Part shown: piece by piece, positions 34,286 to 47,144 of the stretch
How the letters are laid out: the number at the start of each line of letters is the position of its first letter
How positions within the stretch are numbered: position 1 is the stretch's first letter
DNA from: Amylostereum areolatum
Taxonomy: Eukaryota > Basidiomycota > Agaricomycetes > Russulales > Stereaceae
DNA length: 64,000 nt
NCBI GenBank assembly: GCA_012932865.1
Contig: SAXG01000117.1
Location: 25,177 to 89,176, forward strand
Reading direction: 5' to 3'
Notes under the pieces: generated by a model
Told to the model about the DNA's origin: nothing
Database searches by the model: none
What the model saw: the letters and a program-made list of their open reading frames with translations, nothing else
Position numbers and translations under genes: made by a program

Positions 34286-35297
34286 ATGCATCCATATGTC
34301 CCTCCCCAGCCTGGCAACAGCACTAAAGTCACACAGGCCATGAACGGCCAGTGGCACCCCCCTTCAAAGACCCCCGCCCCGCTCGCCGCCGTCCCTTCAC
34401 TAAGCTTCATACCGGAAGCTGCAAGCGCGCGGCCAGCCAACCCTGCTGCACGCCGCGAGCAGCTGTACAGCGGACGAAGCCCAAAGAAGGGAGTACACAC
34501 GGTTATCAATGCGGACAAGGCATACAGTGCGCCGACGGAGAACCGCCGGGGACGAGTCGATCGTCGGGACGAGCCACCGCACCGGCGGATGCTGGGTGGT
34601 GGACGGAGCGTTTCCCCCACGAAGCGCCCGACAAAAGTCGAGGTGAAGCCCGCCGTGATGGACAATTGGGTTCAGCTCCCGCAGACGAGCAACCATACAG
34701 CTCCGTCGGAGATCAAATTTAACATGGCTACGGGCGCAACAGACGGCCTCGGCGGGTTCAACACAAAGCCTGCGACGGGTGTCCCCCTTCCATCCTGCAG
34801 GCTGCCTATCTCGCTTTGCGACGGGATGGAGATTCCTCTCTATGACGTAGACGAGGAGTTCATCGTCCTGCGCTTCCAGGTAAGTCGAGAGCCTACCACC
34901 TCATGGAGTTCTAGACTGAAACACAAAACCATTTGGCGTGCAGTGGCCGGGATACCGTCCCAGTACAAACGGGACGTGGCGATTCGACAGGACGCAGACC
35001 AACAACCTGTCGATCAAGCGGGCCACGCTCAATCAACTCGCCACGACCGCTTGCAAGATCGTGTTGGCAGAGTACGAGCGCCTTAAGCCACTGTACCGCG
35101 ACATTCCGTCCACTTTGGGGAGGATGCGCATCATGGCGCCACCGAGTTGGAGGGACCCGGAGGGAGGAGGAAGGGTGACGATTCCGGAGGAGAATGTGAG
35201 GGTGACAGGCCTGTGGCGTGCGCCGCGCGGCCATGAGTTCGAGGGAGAGTACATCATCACGGTCCAGTACATACCTGCGGCCATGCCTGGACACTGA
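34286..35297 (+). CDS. Fungal protein of unknown function with a conserved C-terminal domain
   Basis: Two exons, 34286-34879 and 34944-35297, joined in phase 0 as VLRFQ|WPGYRPS. The N-terminal 130 residues are Pro/Ala/Arg-rich and probably disordered (SARPANPAARREQLY, RSVSPTKRPTKVEV). From about residue 140 the protein looks folded: MEIPLYDVDEEFIVLRFQWPGY, then a helical NQLATTACKIVLAEYERLK and a beta-rich end GEYIITVQYIPAAM. I do not recognise the family. The start is the ATG after a TATA-like AGCATAAAATC at about 34188; an earlier ATG at 34136 would overlap that element. Confidence 0.72.
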
Positions 35298-36994
35298 CGG
35301 GGGATCTGGTCGGAGTTGTCAAGGTCCTCGTAGGCGGTGTATTACAGCGTTGAGAAAGGAGGCGTTGTCGACGGTCGATTATATGTAATCCTTGTATGCC
35401 AATTATGCCAACTATTATGTTGTATGAATCCATGCTCTGGGTGTGTGCGCGATCGGCTTACCTTCTCGATATGGATCACCTGGTGTCTCCACGAGTTGCA
35501 GTACCGTGAGTGGGATCCTAGGGTTGGGTTGGTTGTAGAGCGATAGAAAAAGGGAAGAACGTTCGTGAGGACCGCGATGCGCAGGAATGAATCGATAGGA
35601 AATCTACCGGTGCAATTAGAGGTCGCTGAGAACGGTCAACGAGGGCGCTGGTCAGCTGCCAGGGGAGACAAAATGCCGTTGAGTACGGTTGCAAAGCGGG
35701 CGAGGTATATGCGAGAGTCATCGAGTACGCTCGGAGGGGACAAGCAAAGTGGTGACTCGGATGGGCAAGGGGCGTGGGAAAGGGGTCTGCGGACTCCGAA
35801 TCGACTCAATCGCAGACAGCAGCAGACCAACCTGAGGCCTGAGGATTCGTAATGACTGTCTACTTTCCGTAGGCTGAGTTTCCGAATCCCTTGGGCTACC
35901 CACGGGAATGGATTGTTGACTGCGATCCCGCGCACGGCGGCTGTCTGAAGTCGACAACTTACTGCGCAAAAAGGCGGGAGGCTGCCCCGTGGCGCTGTTC
36001 GATGTTCCGGCGCTTCAGAAGTCCTAACTCTCCGATGGAAAAGCTACATTCATCCTACTCAAGATCAATGTGTCCGGGAGATTGGCCCCCATTACGGCGT
36101 ACAGGTTCCCCAGTCTTCTGTGACCTCGGTGTCTTCGACAACTTGTTCCTGTGCTGCCGAAGCGGCGAGCATCTTCCTGTTCAGTTGGACCCTCTCTGCA
36201 CATCGCCGTTCCTACATTACCGCGGATACGCCGCCTTTCAAGACGCCGTTCCTCTAGGCTCTGGGTACCACGACCGGTGAGCTGGTGTTTCCTTCTGTAA
36301 AGCCCTCAAGGGACCTCGCCTGGAAAACAGCGTGAAGAAGGGTCAAGAGTATCCCCACAATGGTATTAACTGTTCCTTGGTCCTTGGGCTTGAGCTTTGG
36401 GAGTTGTTGGTTCCTTGCGGCGCCTGGATCACTGTCCGAAACGCCCTACTTACAGTACCTGTATGTACCGCGCGTCGTTCAACTTCAATGCCCAACCATG
36501 TCGACCTGCCCCGGATAGCATGGTACTGTGCGTCTTTGTCAGCCCGTATATTTATTAATGGATGTGTGGCACGCACGCTGGGTCGACCAGACAGTTGCCG
36601 CTGTTGGGATGTTGCATCGGCTGAAAATGTGCAAGCTCTGGGAACGTTGGACGACCTTCATCGGGGAACGGATGGCCGGTCGTCCTTGACATGAATGATG
36701 CGAACGGGAACGGTTCCGCGGGCGGGGGAAGGTTCGTGAAGGTAAGAATGAAGGCAAGAGACGAACGTGCGTGGATATAGGCGCACAGCTAAGGACCATC
36801 CTGGGGATCACACAGCCGTTTCAATACCGCCGAACATGCGTATCGAATGCACATGCCTCCACCATCATTGACCATTCAGTGGCGTCCTAATCCTATCAGG
36901 CCAGCCTGTTCTCTTTTGGCCCTTCATAAACGACCTTCATCGCCCTCTCCCTCCTCTCCTACCCTCGTTCGCCCCGCCACCCACAGGGTTCACC
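35298..36994. other. Long intergenic region without supported gene
   Basis: About 1.7 kb between the unknown gene and PHO84. Open frames here (for example 35891-36280) have no family features. The last 200 bp are C/T-rich, as expected of the PHO84 leader. Confidence 0.45.
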
Positions 36995-39521
36995 ATGTCC
37001 TCCTCTCACTCCGCGGAGAAGCCTGTGACTCACGATCTCGACGAGCGCAGAAGGGCCGCCCTCGCCGAAATCGACGATGCCAAGTTCTCGTGCGTTTTCA
37101 CCCTCTTTCTTCTTCCCTGCCTCGTCTCATTTTCTCCAGTTGGTTCCACGTCAAAGTCTGTTTTGTCGCCGGCGTAGGCTTTTTCACCGACGCGTAAGTC
37201 ACCAGCTTGTGTACCGCGCATACACTCCGCTTATCCGTATATAGCTACGATATTTTTGCTATCAATATCGCGTCCACCATGCTCGGATACGTGTACAACA
37301 ACCCTGCCAACGCCGCCCACAGTACCCATGCCCTCAACACCACTCTCGGGATAAACCAAGATCTGGGGATCAAGGTCGCCACACCCATCGGCAACATCAT
37401 CGGTCAGCTGCTCTTTGGCTGGCTTGCAGATGTCGTGGGACGTAAACGCATGTGTGAGTGAATCATCTCGATAATTACAGGACTGTCGCTCATCATTGTG
37501 AACTTAGACGGCATTGAGCTCATGATTATTATCGTGGCGACTTTTGGTTTGTGACTCGGAAATCTACAACCCACCGACGTCGCATCTAATGACCTCCTTG
37601 TGATTTAGGCCAGGCCCTGAGCACAAGTGGACCTGCCGTTAATATTACAGGTCAGCACCCTACATTCTAAGCTGACGTATGAAGCAGGGTAACCTATCGT
37701 TCGACGAACTACACCTGTAGGTGTACTCTGCGTGTGGCGACTCCTCCTCGGCATCGGCATCGGTGGCGATTACCCTCTTAGTGCCGTCATATCCTCCGAA
37801 TTTGCTTCCACTCGTTCCCGCGGTCGTCTCATGACGGCCGTCTTTGCTTTCCAGGGATGGGGCCAACTCGGTGAGCGGATTGTCCTTCCGGAGGGTTCCT
37901 TCGCCTAAAGTTTCTCCCTCTCGTCAGCCGCAGCAATTGTTTCCTTGGTCGTCGTGGCCGCGTTCAAAAACCAGATTATCAACGACACTCCCAGCCTCAA
38001 GCATGTCGATATATGCTGGCGTTTGCTCATCGGCCTCGGATGTGTTCCCGGATGCGTTGCCCTCTACTTCCGTCTTACCATCCCCGAAACTCCCCGCTTC
38101 ACCATGGATATCGAGCGCAACGTCAAGCAAGCCACGGACGACATCAAAAATATGGTTCGCGACTCGACTTACTATGTCGATCCCGATGCCGTCGTGGTTC
38201 ACGCCGAGGCGCCCAAGGCAAGCCGCCGCGACTTTGCCCTCTATTTCGGCAAATGGGAGAACATGAAGGTCCTTATCGGCACGGCCTGGTCGTGGTTTGC
38301 CCTTGACGTATGCGTCCTTACATCCATTCGCATTGATTATGGCCGACATATATGCCCTTCGCTTAGATCGCCTTTTACGGCCTCGGCCTGAACTCGTCCA
38401 TCATCTTGACCACTATCAACTTTGGAGGCTCAAAGGCAACCGGTGGCCTGGGGATCTACGAGTCCCTTCACAACGTATCCGTGGGCAATTGCATCCTCTC
38501 CGCCGCCGGCCTTATCCCCGGATATTGGGCATCCTTCCTTCTGATCGACTCGTGGGGCCGCAAACCGATTCAGCTCATGGGCTTCTCGATGCTCACGGCC
38601 ATTTTCATCGTTATGGGTTAGATCCCCTCTATTCCGTTTCGAGGGATCCAACACGTATATTGACTTGTCCCCGTCAGGATTTGGGTACCACGCAATGCAA
38701 GCCACATCTTCTGGGAAGAAGGCCTTCGTGTTCCTCTACTGCCTCGCGAACTTCTTCCAAAACTTCGGCCCCAATGTTACCACGTTCGTCGTCCCGGGAG
38801 AGGCGTTCCCGACGCGCTATCGTTCCACCGCGCACGGTATCTCTGCTGCGAGCGGCAAGCTCGGCGCTGTCATCGCCCAAGTCGGTTTCGCACGCCTGAG
38901 CAACATTGGAGGCAAAAACCAGTTCTTGAACCACATGTGCGTCGTCCCCAGGTCTGTTGACGGTGGAAAGAGAGTTGACGCGCTTGCAATTTAGCTTGGA
39001 AATATTTGCACTATTCACATCAGGAAAAACCTCCCTTACTAAAATCAACAAATCCAGCAAATTAGCGCTAGTTAGAGGGGGACCTTCCTAAAGTGAACTA
39101 ACGGGCTCTATTCTCACAAAACCCCGTACACATTTCGATGCACCGTCGTCGACATTGACCTCATATTTGCACTTCAAATACATAGTTGAGGCCAGAAGGG
39201 TGACAGGGACCTACGTTGACGTAGTGCCTTGCAGGTTGGCAGCGGGAACAGGGAATTAGGAAGGTCCCCCTCTAATTAGTAGATTTTTAGTAAGGGAGGT
39301 TTTTCCTGATGCATGCTGACGGGCATCTTTTCGACGTTGCTTATTCCGGAGACCAAGGGACGGTCGCTCGAAGAGCTCTCCAACGAGGAGCAGACCGACT
39401 TTATCCGGTCGGTTACGCTCTATATGCATACCCATCTTCATGACTGACGTATACATGCAGCTCCCGTCCTGCTGCTATACCGGAAGGAATTGAGGATATC
39501 CAGGCTGTGCCCCGCTCCTGA
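36995..39521 (+). CDS. PHO84: High-affinity phosphate:H+ symporter (Pho84 family), interrupted by a MITE in its last exons
   Basis: An MFS transporter of the plasma membrane that takes up inorganic phosphate. About eleven exons are recognisable, e.g. 37245-37453, 37721-37870, 37928-38307, 38367-38616, 38678-38936 and a last pair near 38995 and 39314-39521. Motifs are [93 protein letters not shown] and [15 protein letters not shown]. The exon starting at 38995 reads ILEIFALF and then runs into a 294-bp inverted-repeat element. After it the frame resumes MLTGIF, the partner of that helix in the family. Read straight through, the insert adds foreign residues and a stop at about 39094, removing the last membrane helix and the PETKG motif. 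This allele is probably non-functional or truncated. Confidence 0.92.
39018..39311. mobile_element. MITE-like element (294 bp) inserted in the PHO84 coding exon
   Basis: The two ends are long inverted repeats: CATCAGGAAAAACCTCCC at the left, and its complement at the right ending at 39311. The inner words TTAGAGGGGGACCTTCCTA near 39072-39092 and TAGGAAGGTCCCCCTCTAA at 39257-39275 are also inverted copies. The element is flanked by the dinucleotide CA on both sides (39016-39017 and 39312-39313). Removing the element and one CA restores the transporter reading frame exactly. It has no reading frame of its own, so it is a non-autonomous element. Superfamily undecided; the 2-bp duplication is short and could be a chance match. 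Confidence 0.85.
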
Positions 39522-39716
39522 AGCTCGCGCTATCCACCAGCATTTCTCCTTTTGTACCCGTGCATCCTTCTACGCTCTTGGTCTAATTGTTGCGTGACAT
39601 GTCCTATCCGTTGTTGGACAATGCTGTCTCCCTGTATTTGCCAGATCTGATTATACAATGTTGTGCGTTATATTGCCATCATTATACTCCGAGCGTGTAT
39701 ACCCGTATGCGTGACT

Positions 39717-42700
39717 CTAGAAACACAGCAACGATAACAAGGTCGCCCCCTCTCCGACCAACTTCCGAAGTTCACGCTTGTGCTCCCGATACTTGCGCAG
39801 ACCGAGCTCATGGATCAGCATAACCAAGATGGGGCGATAGGCTGTAAGCTTCCTCGACAACACCGTGTGGAACGCCTTCGAGCCCAGCCTGCAGCAACGT
39901 GCTTTAGTTCCGGCAGGGAGCGCCACTACAGGGGAGGACACCGGATACGCACCAAAACACCGCGTTGCGCGCGACTTGACGGGGTCCGTTGTCCCTCCCG
40001 CGGATGGTCGCATACGTGTATCGTATCACCTGCTGTATCGTCCCTGTCCATCCCAATTAGCCCATCGGTCTTCCCTCCACGACTAGATGATTGAGGGGAG
40101 AGGGGGGGATGGTGATGGTGGACTCACGGTACACGAACGTGGGATTGCGTCCCACCTGCCCGCCCCAAGCGCGAAGGTACCGGTGCATCTTCATCGCGAC
40201 CAGCAGGAAGTTCTGGTAGATGTTGAAGTAGACCCCGTGCTGCGTGTTGAGCGCCGTGTCGCAGAACAGCGGGTGGCTCTTCGCTTTTCCGAGTCTTGTC
40301 TTTTGGTTAAAATTGGTATCGCGAGGAGGGGGGAGGGGGAGGGACGCACTGCATCATCTTGTGGACGAAGGCAGAGCCGGCGCGACGGCCGCGGTCGACG
40401 GTGAGGGAGTCCGCCAGATCTGCGGAGGAATGAGTTCAATGGAGAGGGGCAGGAACTGTCCACGCACAGGTGTCGTGAAAGCGCGTGTAGTCCGTCGACA
40501 CAGATAAATCCCGCATGTCGATGAACAACCCGCACCATGGGAATTCTAACACGGGGCGCACGATCTCCTCAGTACCGCCGCACCAAGAAAGAGAAGGCGA
40601 AAAGCTCACTCTGTTGTCCTTGGGCGCTCACGTCTATCGTACGATCGTCGTAAGGAAAGTTGGTCAACGTTTTGTCAGGGGAGATGAAGCAGCCGTATTC
40701 CGGGTGGCCTACAATGTATGAAACGTCAGTTAGGAGTTGGGCGAGTTCGAGGAACGAGACGGACTTGCCTCTTTTCATGACGTCGAGGAACGTCTTAGCC
40801 TTCGCAGCGTCGGTCGTGATGAATAGATAATCGTCGATGAGCCTGAGCATGACCTACCCCCGAACAGGTCAAGGCCGCTAGAACAGGGAGGGAAGGCAAA
40901 GTGGCGTACACTTTCGGGATCTTCTGTGAATTTCAGGTGTTCCCGCTCCAGATCCCCATAGAAGAGCGAGCACAGCAATGAGGAGCACACCGAGCCTTGA
41001 GGTATCCCCACCACTTGGCGGTAGTAACTTTGGCCGATCTGATTTCCGGTCGATGGAATGGCGACCGAAGGGTAAGAACGGGGCCCACCTTGACGATGTT
41101 CTCCGTGATGTGTTCTTCCAGGAGTTCAAGGATCTGGTCCCTAGACGAAAAGGGGTAGATAACCTGACAGCAGGGAATGAACGAGCTAGACACAAAGATA
41201 CAGAAGGTAAACACTTACTTGATCCACGAATATAGCATGGCGCATCAAGGCAGCCAGCTCGGTGGCGTATCGCAGGAAATGCGGGTGATCATCTACATCG
41301 CACGTGAGGCGATGCAATGGGAAAGCGCGACGAGGCTGGACCTACCATCTGGAACCGCCTTCTTCACGAACGTGCGCTTCAGTTTGCCCGCCGCTTGGGT
41401 TATGTGGCCAAATCGGGGCAGCATGTAATTGTCCTAGGTCTGGCTTCAGAGCGATACTAGAGCACAGCAGGACAGGAACGAACTTCGGATATCACCTTGC
41501 GAAGGAGTTGCAGTAGTTTCGCTTGCTCGATGGTATCGAAACATGCTTGCACATCCACTTTCACGAAATACAGCTTCGGTCTGTGGCCGAGCATCTCAAC
41601 ATTGGTCTCGCCATGTCTTTCAGTGTGACTTACCGTGGCTCGGATGGATAGAAAGATTCAAGGCGGCCTTTGTAATCTTTCAGGTGCTCGTATATTCCCG
41701 TCTGGCCAAACACCGACGATCCTACAAGTTCTGGCCTGGCATTCTGAGCACCATGAGTCAGTTAGCACGAGAAAGAAAAAAGACAGATCGAAACCATGCC
41801 TTTTCATATGTGAGGATCTGGAAGGCCGCCTGCAGTACATCGTTGATCGATTGTTGGTATCCTGCTGACCCGCTCTGCAAAAAGCTGGTAAGTGGTCTAC
41901 CATGGCCACACCAAAGACAAACATACCTTCTTCTCTGCAGCTTTCCGCCGAAGGTTGACAATAGGCCGCACTCCCGTCTCTTTGGGAAGTAGGCGCACGT
42001 AGGAGAATCCGAGCTTGCGCTGACGGAGGATTTCGTCTGCTTCGGCCTACAAGTTCTGCTCAAGTTCAGGAAGACAGGGTATACTCAAGTGGGTAATACC
42101 TGGTCCAGCTTGATGAACGTCTCCGCGCTCAGCCGCTCGATGAGTGGCGCACACAGAATGTGCCAGTCATCGTGCCGAAAGTACAGGATTCGGTTTCTGA
42201 ACGCAGATGATTCGGTGATATAAAACGTGGTCTACGATTCTCCCTCAGTTCAAACAACGGTTCGAAATGGACGGCACTCACTCGAAGTAAGGGGAGAACA
42301 AACGAGGCAAAGTACCAGTACAAAAACTCCTCCAATATTTCGTGTTGTTTAAGGCTGGCATTCAAGGGGACGTGGCCGGTTGCTTTGTCGCCATTCGTCA
42401 ACCAATTGCAGTCGGACATTTTGAACCCTTGAAGCGCACGGTGAAGGGTGACTGTCTCGTGGCGCCGCGCGGCGATGATCTCTTGGACCGCTTTCGAAAG
42501 TTAACTTATGAGTCTTTCTCGCCCGCTTCGAAATACAAATAAAATATACTTTTCATGGCCGTCTTGAAGTTGTGGTTCGAGCCCCACATCTGACGAGGGA
42601 CGACAGCTTTGGTCACGAGCACAACGTAGCGATACACCTAAAAGGAACTTTCAGCAAAGCCGAACCACCCGGCACCGAACGATCCAAATGACCTCATTGT

Positions 42701-44457
42701 AAGTGCACATGAACTCTGCAAACTTCGGCTTGAGCTTCTTCATGAAGCTTTTCTCGGACGGGAGCGTGTTTGCTGTCGAATTCGGCTGATCTCCTGTGCC
42801 CAGGGACATTTGGGAAGGAAAGACGATAGATTGTTCCGACATCAGCTCCTGCATGGATGAAAACGACTATCAATGCCAAACGAAGTTTCACACTAGACGT
42901 GCTCATACCAAGATGACGGTGCTGTCCAGAGGCGGCTCATGTTCGCGTTTCAACTGTATAAACCATGAGGACGAGCGCATCTCAGGCGTGGGCACGAACC
43001 TTAGAAGGACAAGTTAAATCTCGGAGCGGCCTGTACCCACATTTACCGTGCCTCCACACCAGCTTCTCAAGATACTCTAGGGCTGGCTTGACCCGCTTCG
43101 GGGTTTTGAACGAACCTAGGTTCTGATAGGCATCAACATCGAGTAGGCGCAAGACGTAAACGGGATGCCTACCCTGATATCCTCCTCCCGATCTCCATGG
43201 TCCAAATACTTGTGCTTCACAGTTGTGAAAGGGTTGGTTAGACCGTATTGACGGGCGAAGACGTATTTAGACAGATGTCGGGCGTGCTCCATCTGTTTCC
43301 GCTCGTCCACGACCGTGTCCTTGTGCGGGATGAAAGATGAATTCAGAACGTTGAGTACATCTAAGGTGCGATACTAGCGTTCATAGAACATGACCAGTGA
43401 GGCGTGGAAAACAGGGGCTCACGCTTTGGTGGTAGTCCGGCCGCAATCGTATTAGTATGTGGAACGGTTGAGGGACGGGCGTAAAACAGCCGTGAGCGAT
43501 CAAAGGATATATCCGCCGCTGTCCGTCTGCACCGTATGTCAAAGATACTCCCTGCAAAAAAGCGGAAGTGTGACATACGACGGTGCAGGTCCCTTAGTCG
43601 TCTCCGTGGATCCTCCGAGAGCTCGGGAACGCTTGGCCGTCCTTGCACTGTCGACGGCATCGACGGCTTTACGCTTGGCACACATGTCACCCGATTTGAG
43701 AGCCTGGCCCATATTGTCCCAAGGCGGAGGCTTCGAGTAGATGACAGGTGCCCCGGCAACTTGACATAGACAGTCGTTGTGTAAGGGGACAAAGACAGCT
43801 GTCTCTGCGAGGAGGTGGAGCATGATATCCTCGCTCGTCCTGTCTCCACGTTTAGGACGCGACTTTCACAATGCAAAGGTGAAGACTCGCCGTTTCAAGA
43901 GTCTCTCCCAATCCGAGCCCTGGAGAGCCGTCACAATTGTATTGACGAAGTAGTTGGATATTCCTTGACGAATGCCGCCTTTGCCCCGGTCTTGTGGCCG
44001 GTCCGACTGCATGTAGATGTAAGGACCGCGTCCACCCAGGCGCAAAGGGCCACATACCAAACGATATCCTGCGGTTATGACGTTAGACGCCTTCTTCTTT
44101 GATAGGAGCAGAATGCGACGTTGAGCCCGGTCGATGATCTTTGGAGAATGCCGTTATGGACACGACCTCGGGGATGCGCGACATGATACGGACCTCTCGC
44201 ATTGATACCATGGGTTCTTCCACCGTGAGGTGAATCTCCCGTGGATCATCCGGGCTGCTTGCATTTCTGGGTGTATTCAACGCGACGTAGGTGTTCGAGA
44301 CGAAGCTTTTGTACGCGTTGGGGTCCGTATCGCGGACCAAGATGTTCGTAAGCTCTTGACGAGGCTCAACCGACGCGATGATGTAGCCAACATACTCGGT
44401 CAAGGTGAAAACGCGGGGGTAGTAAGCCTTAAGGATAGACAACGTGATGTTGGACAT
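39717..44457 (-). CDS. TERT: Telomerase reverse transcriptase (TERT)
   Basis: TERT copies the telomerase RNA template onto chromosome ends in the nucleus. Coding runs leftward with many introns. In order are LKAYYPRVFTLTEYV (N-terminus, 44420s), NYFVNTIVTALQGSDWE (about 43950) and MLHLLAETAVFVPLHNDCL (about 43800). Next come RLFYARPSTVPHTN (about 43480) and ARHLSKYVFARQYGL (about 43280), all in the RNA-binding half. Then FLYWYFASFVLPLLR (motif T, about 42330), LGFSYVRLLPKETGVRP (motifs 1-2, about 41990), YFVKVDVQACFDTIE (motif A, about 41550), VGIPQGSVCSSLLCS (motif B', about 41000), LRLIDDYLFIT (motif C with the two Asp, about 40840), HPEYGCFISPDKT (motif D) and WCGLFIDMRDLSV (motif E, about 40520). 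The thumb ends KLTAYRPILVMLIHELG. The start may instead be ATG 44505. Exon limits were not all fixed. Confidence 0.95.
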
Positions 44458-44938
44458 GAGGAGTGCGTATTCTGAGACGGAGATGGAGTGAAACGGAGGG
44501 ACCACCAGCTGGAAGGTGCATGTTGTGGGAGGAAAGAAACGCGGTCACGCGGGCGCGTCGGGCGTTCATGAGCCTGGCAATTGTTCTGCCGCCTTTCCCT
44601 TATTTTATTTTATTCCTCAGTACAGGCAGCACAGAGATGAAGCAAAGGAGATTCGTGTCACGATCCTGAAGTCAAACTGTGGTATATACGAGACTAGATG
44701 CGAGCGAGATATAGAAAACCCGAGAAAAAGCGCCGAGTCCGGATGTAGCGTGTGTGTTGTACCGGAACGACGTGAAAACGAGCACTGTGGCATGAGACCG
44801 TGGTATACTGCAGATATCCATCCAGCTCAAAAGATATTCCCTCCACTACGTTCATAAACCCAAAAGAGAAAAAAGGAAAAAGTCCAGGGGGTCGAAACTC
44901 GTGCTGGATCATGTCCAACGTGCGCACAGTCATATCCC
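44458..44938. other. TERT 5' region and 3' flank of the next gene
   Basis: About 480 bp between TERT and the stop of the next minus-strand gene. No further gene seen. Confidence 0.45.
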
Positions 44939-46187
44939 TCAAACGAGCTCTGCGCCCGACGTGAGCTTGGAGCGCGACAAGCTCCCGCGCCAGCCGAAGC
45001 GAGAGCGATGCTTCTCCTCGTCGACGACGACAGCCGCTCGCGGAGAGGATGCAAGGGAGGAAGGCGTGGTGTACGTCCTCCCGAAGCTTGTCAAGATGGA
45101 CCTGCGCTGCTCCGCGATCTTCCTCGCGCGCGCCTTCGATGAGGGCGAGGACTCAGGAGTGACTTCAGCGTGCACACGTGCGAGGCGCTCGTCCTCGTCT
45201 GCGCAGACGGGCTTGTGGGGAGCGGGAGGCGGGCAAGGGGTCGTGTAAGTGGCGTATGTGGCCGACTGGAGGACGGAACGGCGGAGGGCGGCGGTTGCGC
45301 GCGCCTTGAAGCGGGAGAGAGTGGGAGAGGATTTGATCGTCAGCCCTGCGTTGTGAGAGACAGACTTCGTCGGGGTGGGAGGTGGAGAAAGGGGGGTAGA
45401 TGGGTGGGGAGGGGTGGCAAGGGTGGAATAATCCGAGGATTGGAAGGAGTTAACTGAAAATTCGGAGAAGGCTGGGGAAGGTGGAGGAGAGGAGCGACGA
45501 GAGCGAAGGGTGGCCACGACGTGCAAGTAGTCGTCGCAACCCGCGGGAAGGTCAGGGCAGAAGTAATCCGAGTCCCGGATCGTCTCGTCGACGTCCGGCT
45601 GTTCGAAAACGAGTTGTCCGTTCTGGTCGAGGGAGAAGCCCTTGCCCTTAAAATCCTCGTTGAAAGTGGCCATGAGGAGAGCCCGGGTACCTGTGATGGG
45701 GAGCTCGTCCTCACACACAGGGAGGACTCTGGTAGGCATATAGGGGGTGGCTGGGAGGGAGCCTCGGGAGGACTCGGAGAGAGTGGGGGAAAGAGGAGGC
45801 GTTGGAGGGCATTCTACTGGAGACATGGTCAGCAACAGCAAATCAGGGTAAAAATGGACTGTGTAACTTACCATCGTTTGGTAGAGCGTACAAGGAAGCC
45901 ATGAGACCGGGGATGGGGGCGCGCTTCCTGGCTAAGTCGCGGATGAGCTTGCGGCGGGCGGTCGTCTTGGCATTGGCCATGCGTTTGTGGTGAGCGCAAT
46001 GGACGATGGGTACACGAGGGCGCGAAGGGGCGGTCTGCTTAAGCTCGTGGACGAGGACGAGCTCGGGCTGCTCGGTGGTCTGGGGGACGGAGACGGAAGA
46101 CAGAGCGGCGGCGAAGGCGTCAAAGAAGGAGAGGAAAAAGTTGAAGAAGGCCAAGAGGGGGGTGAGAATCGAGAGGGCGAAAGACAT
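44939..46187 (-). CDS. Pro/Ser-rich protein with hydrophobic N-terminus
   Basis: Two exons, 46187-45872 and 45816-44939, joined as YALPND|VECPPTPPLSPTLSES. The first 30 residues (LSILTPLLAFFNFFLSFFDAF) form a hydrophobic signal anchor or signal peptide. A basic stretch then follows (MANAKTTARRKLIRDLARK). The second exon is disordered and phosphosite-like (SRRSSPPPSPAFSEFS, TPLSPPPTPTKS) with a basic C-terminal part (RSILTSFGRTYTTPSS). I recognise no family. The membrane anchor and SP/TP-rich tail suggest a membrane-tethered regulatory or adaptor protein, but that is inference. Confidence 0.75.
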
Positions 46188-47144
46188 GGTGGGCGAGTGG
46201 TGCGTTGATGGTGGAGTAGACGAAGGAGGTGTTGATTCTGGGGAAAGAGAGAAGGAGGGGCCAGGCGGTTCTTGAGCCAGGATTCGGGTTCAGACTGGCT
46301 GCCACTCAACGCGGGCGACCCGGGCGACCATCTGCTCTGGAGCGTCATCGATCGAAAACACCGTCCGAAAACAGCGAGTTGGAAGTCATCCTCGTCCAGT
46401 CCAAAACATCGCGAATGACGGTTAGGGGCTCTCCGGGATACGGGACCATAGACCGAGTACAAAGTCCAAGGACGCGACACAGTTGCGGGCGGCCACCTTG
46501 TCGGGGGATGCTATCTATAAGTAGACGTTCAACTTCCGTCTTTGGCTGCTGCTTGATTTCGTGTGTCTGTCGGACCAGATCGCATAATAAATAAGTAAAA
46601 CATGGACAAACCTCGAGAGAAACAACGAGGAACGCCGGTTAGGCAGGGCCTGTTTATCCATACATGGGGCATTCGTCCACAAGAGCCTGGCTCGATCGTT
46701 AGACGGTAGGCGTCGCAGAAAGGCTTCCTCTAGGCCGCCCTTACCAAGCATCCATCTAAACTCGACCGCCTGTTCACGGAGATCTAGATCTGTCGCATTG
46801 TTGAAACTAACAGCAAACTCGGCATTGTCTCATTTCTTCTGTGGAGGTGCAAGTGGACGAGAAGGTCAAGTGTAGCCCGGGGACTACCTATTCCGTGCAG
46901 CCTTGTACGGGATACCTTTCAATGGATGTCCGGCCTCCCACCCATTCACAGCGGCGACCTACGTGGTTCCCCTGCCTTCCAAATTGCGTCCTGGACACGA
47001 GCGGCGTCGAAAAAAGCGAGAAAGCGAGTGCATTGAAAGAAAAAAAACAGGCAAGAACTACCTGCAACCCCCACCACAAATGAGCCTCCAACAAGCACAC
47101 GAAGCGCAACCGACAACACTCACCACACCGGCAAACCGCATCTC
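46188..47144. other. Intergenic, no supported gene
   Basis: About 950 bp between two minus-strand genes. Open frames at 46515-46751 and 46841-47083 lack coding features. Confidence 0.45.

Noticed and set aside
35891..36280. 129-codon plus-strand frame in the long gap before PHO84
   Set aside because: No family resemblance in this or adjacent frames, and no splice signals making a longer protein.
39018..39313. PHO84 insert as a spliceable introner-like element
   Set aside because: The ends have no GT donor or suitable AG acceptor at the frame-restoring positions; using the upstream donor also ends in a stop.
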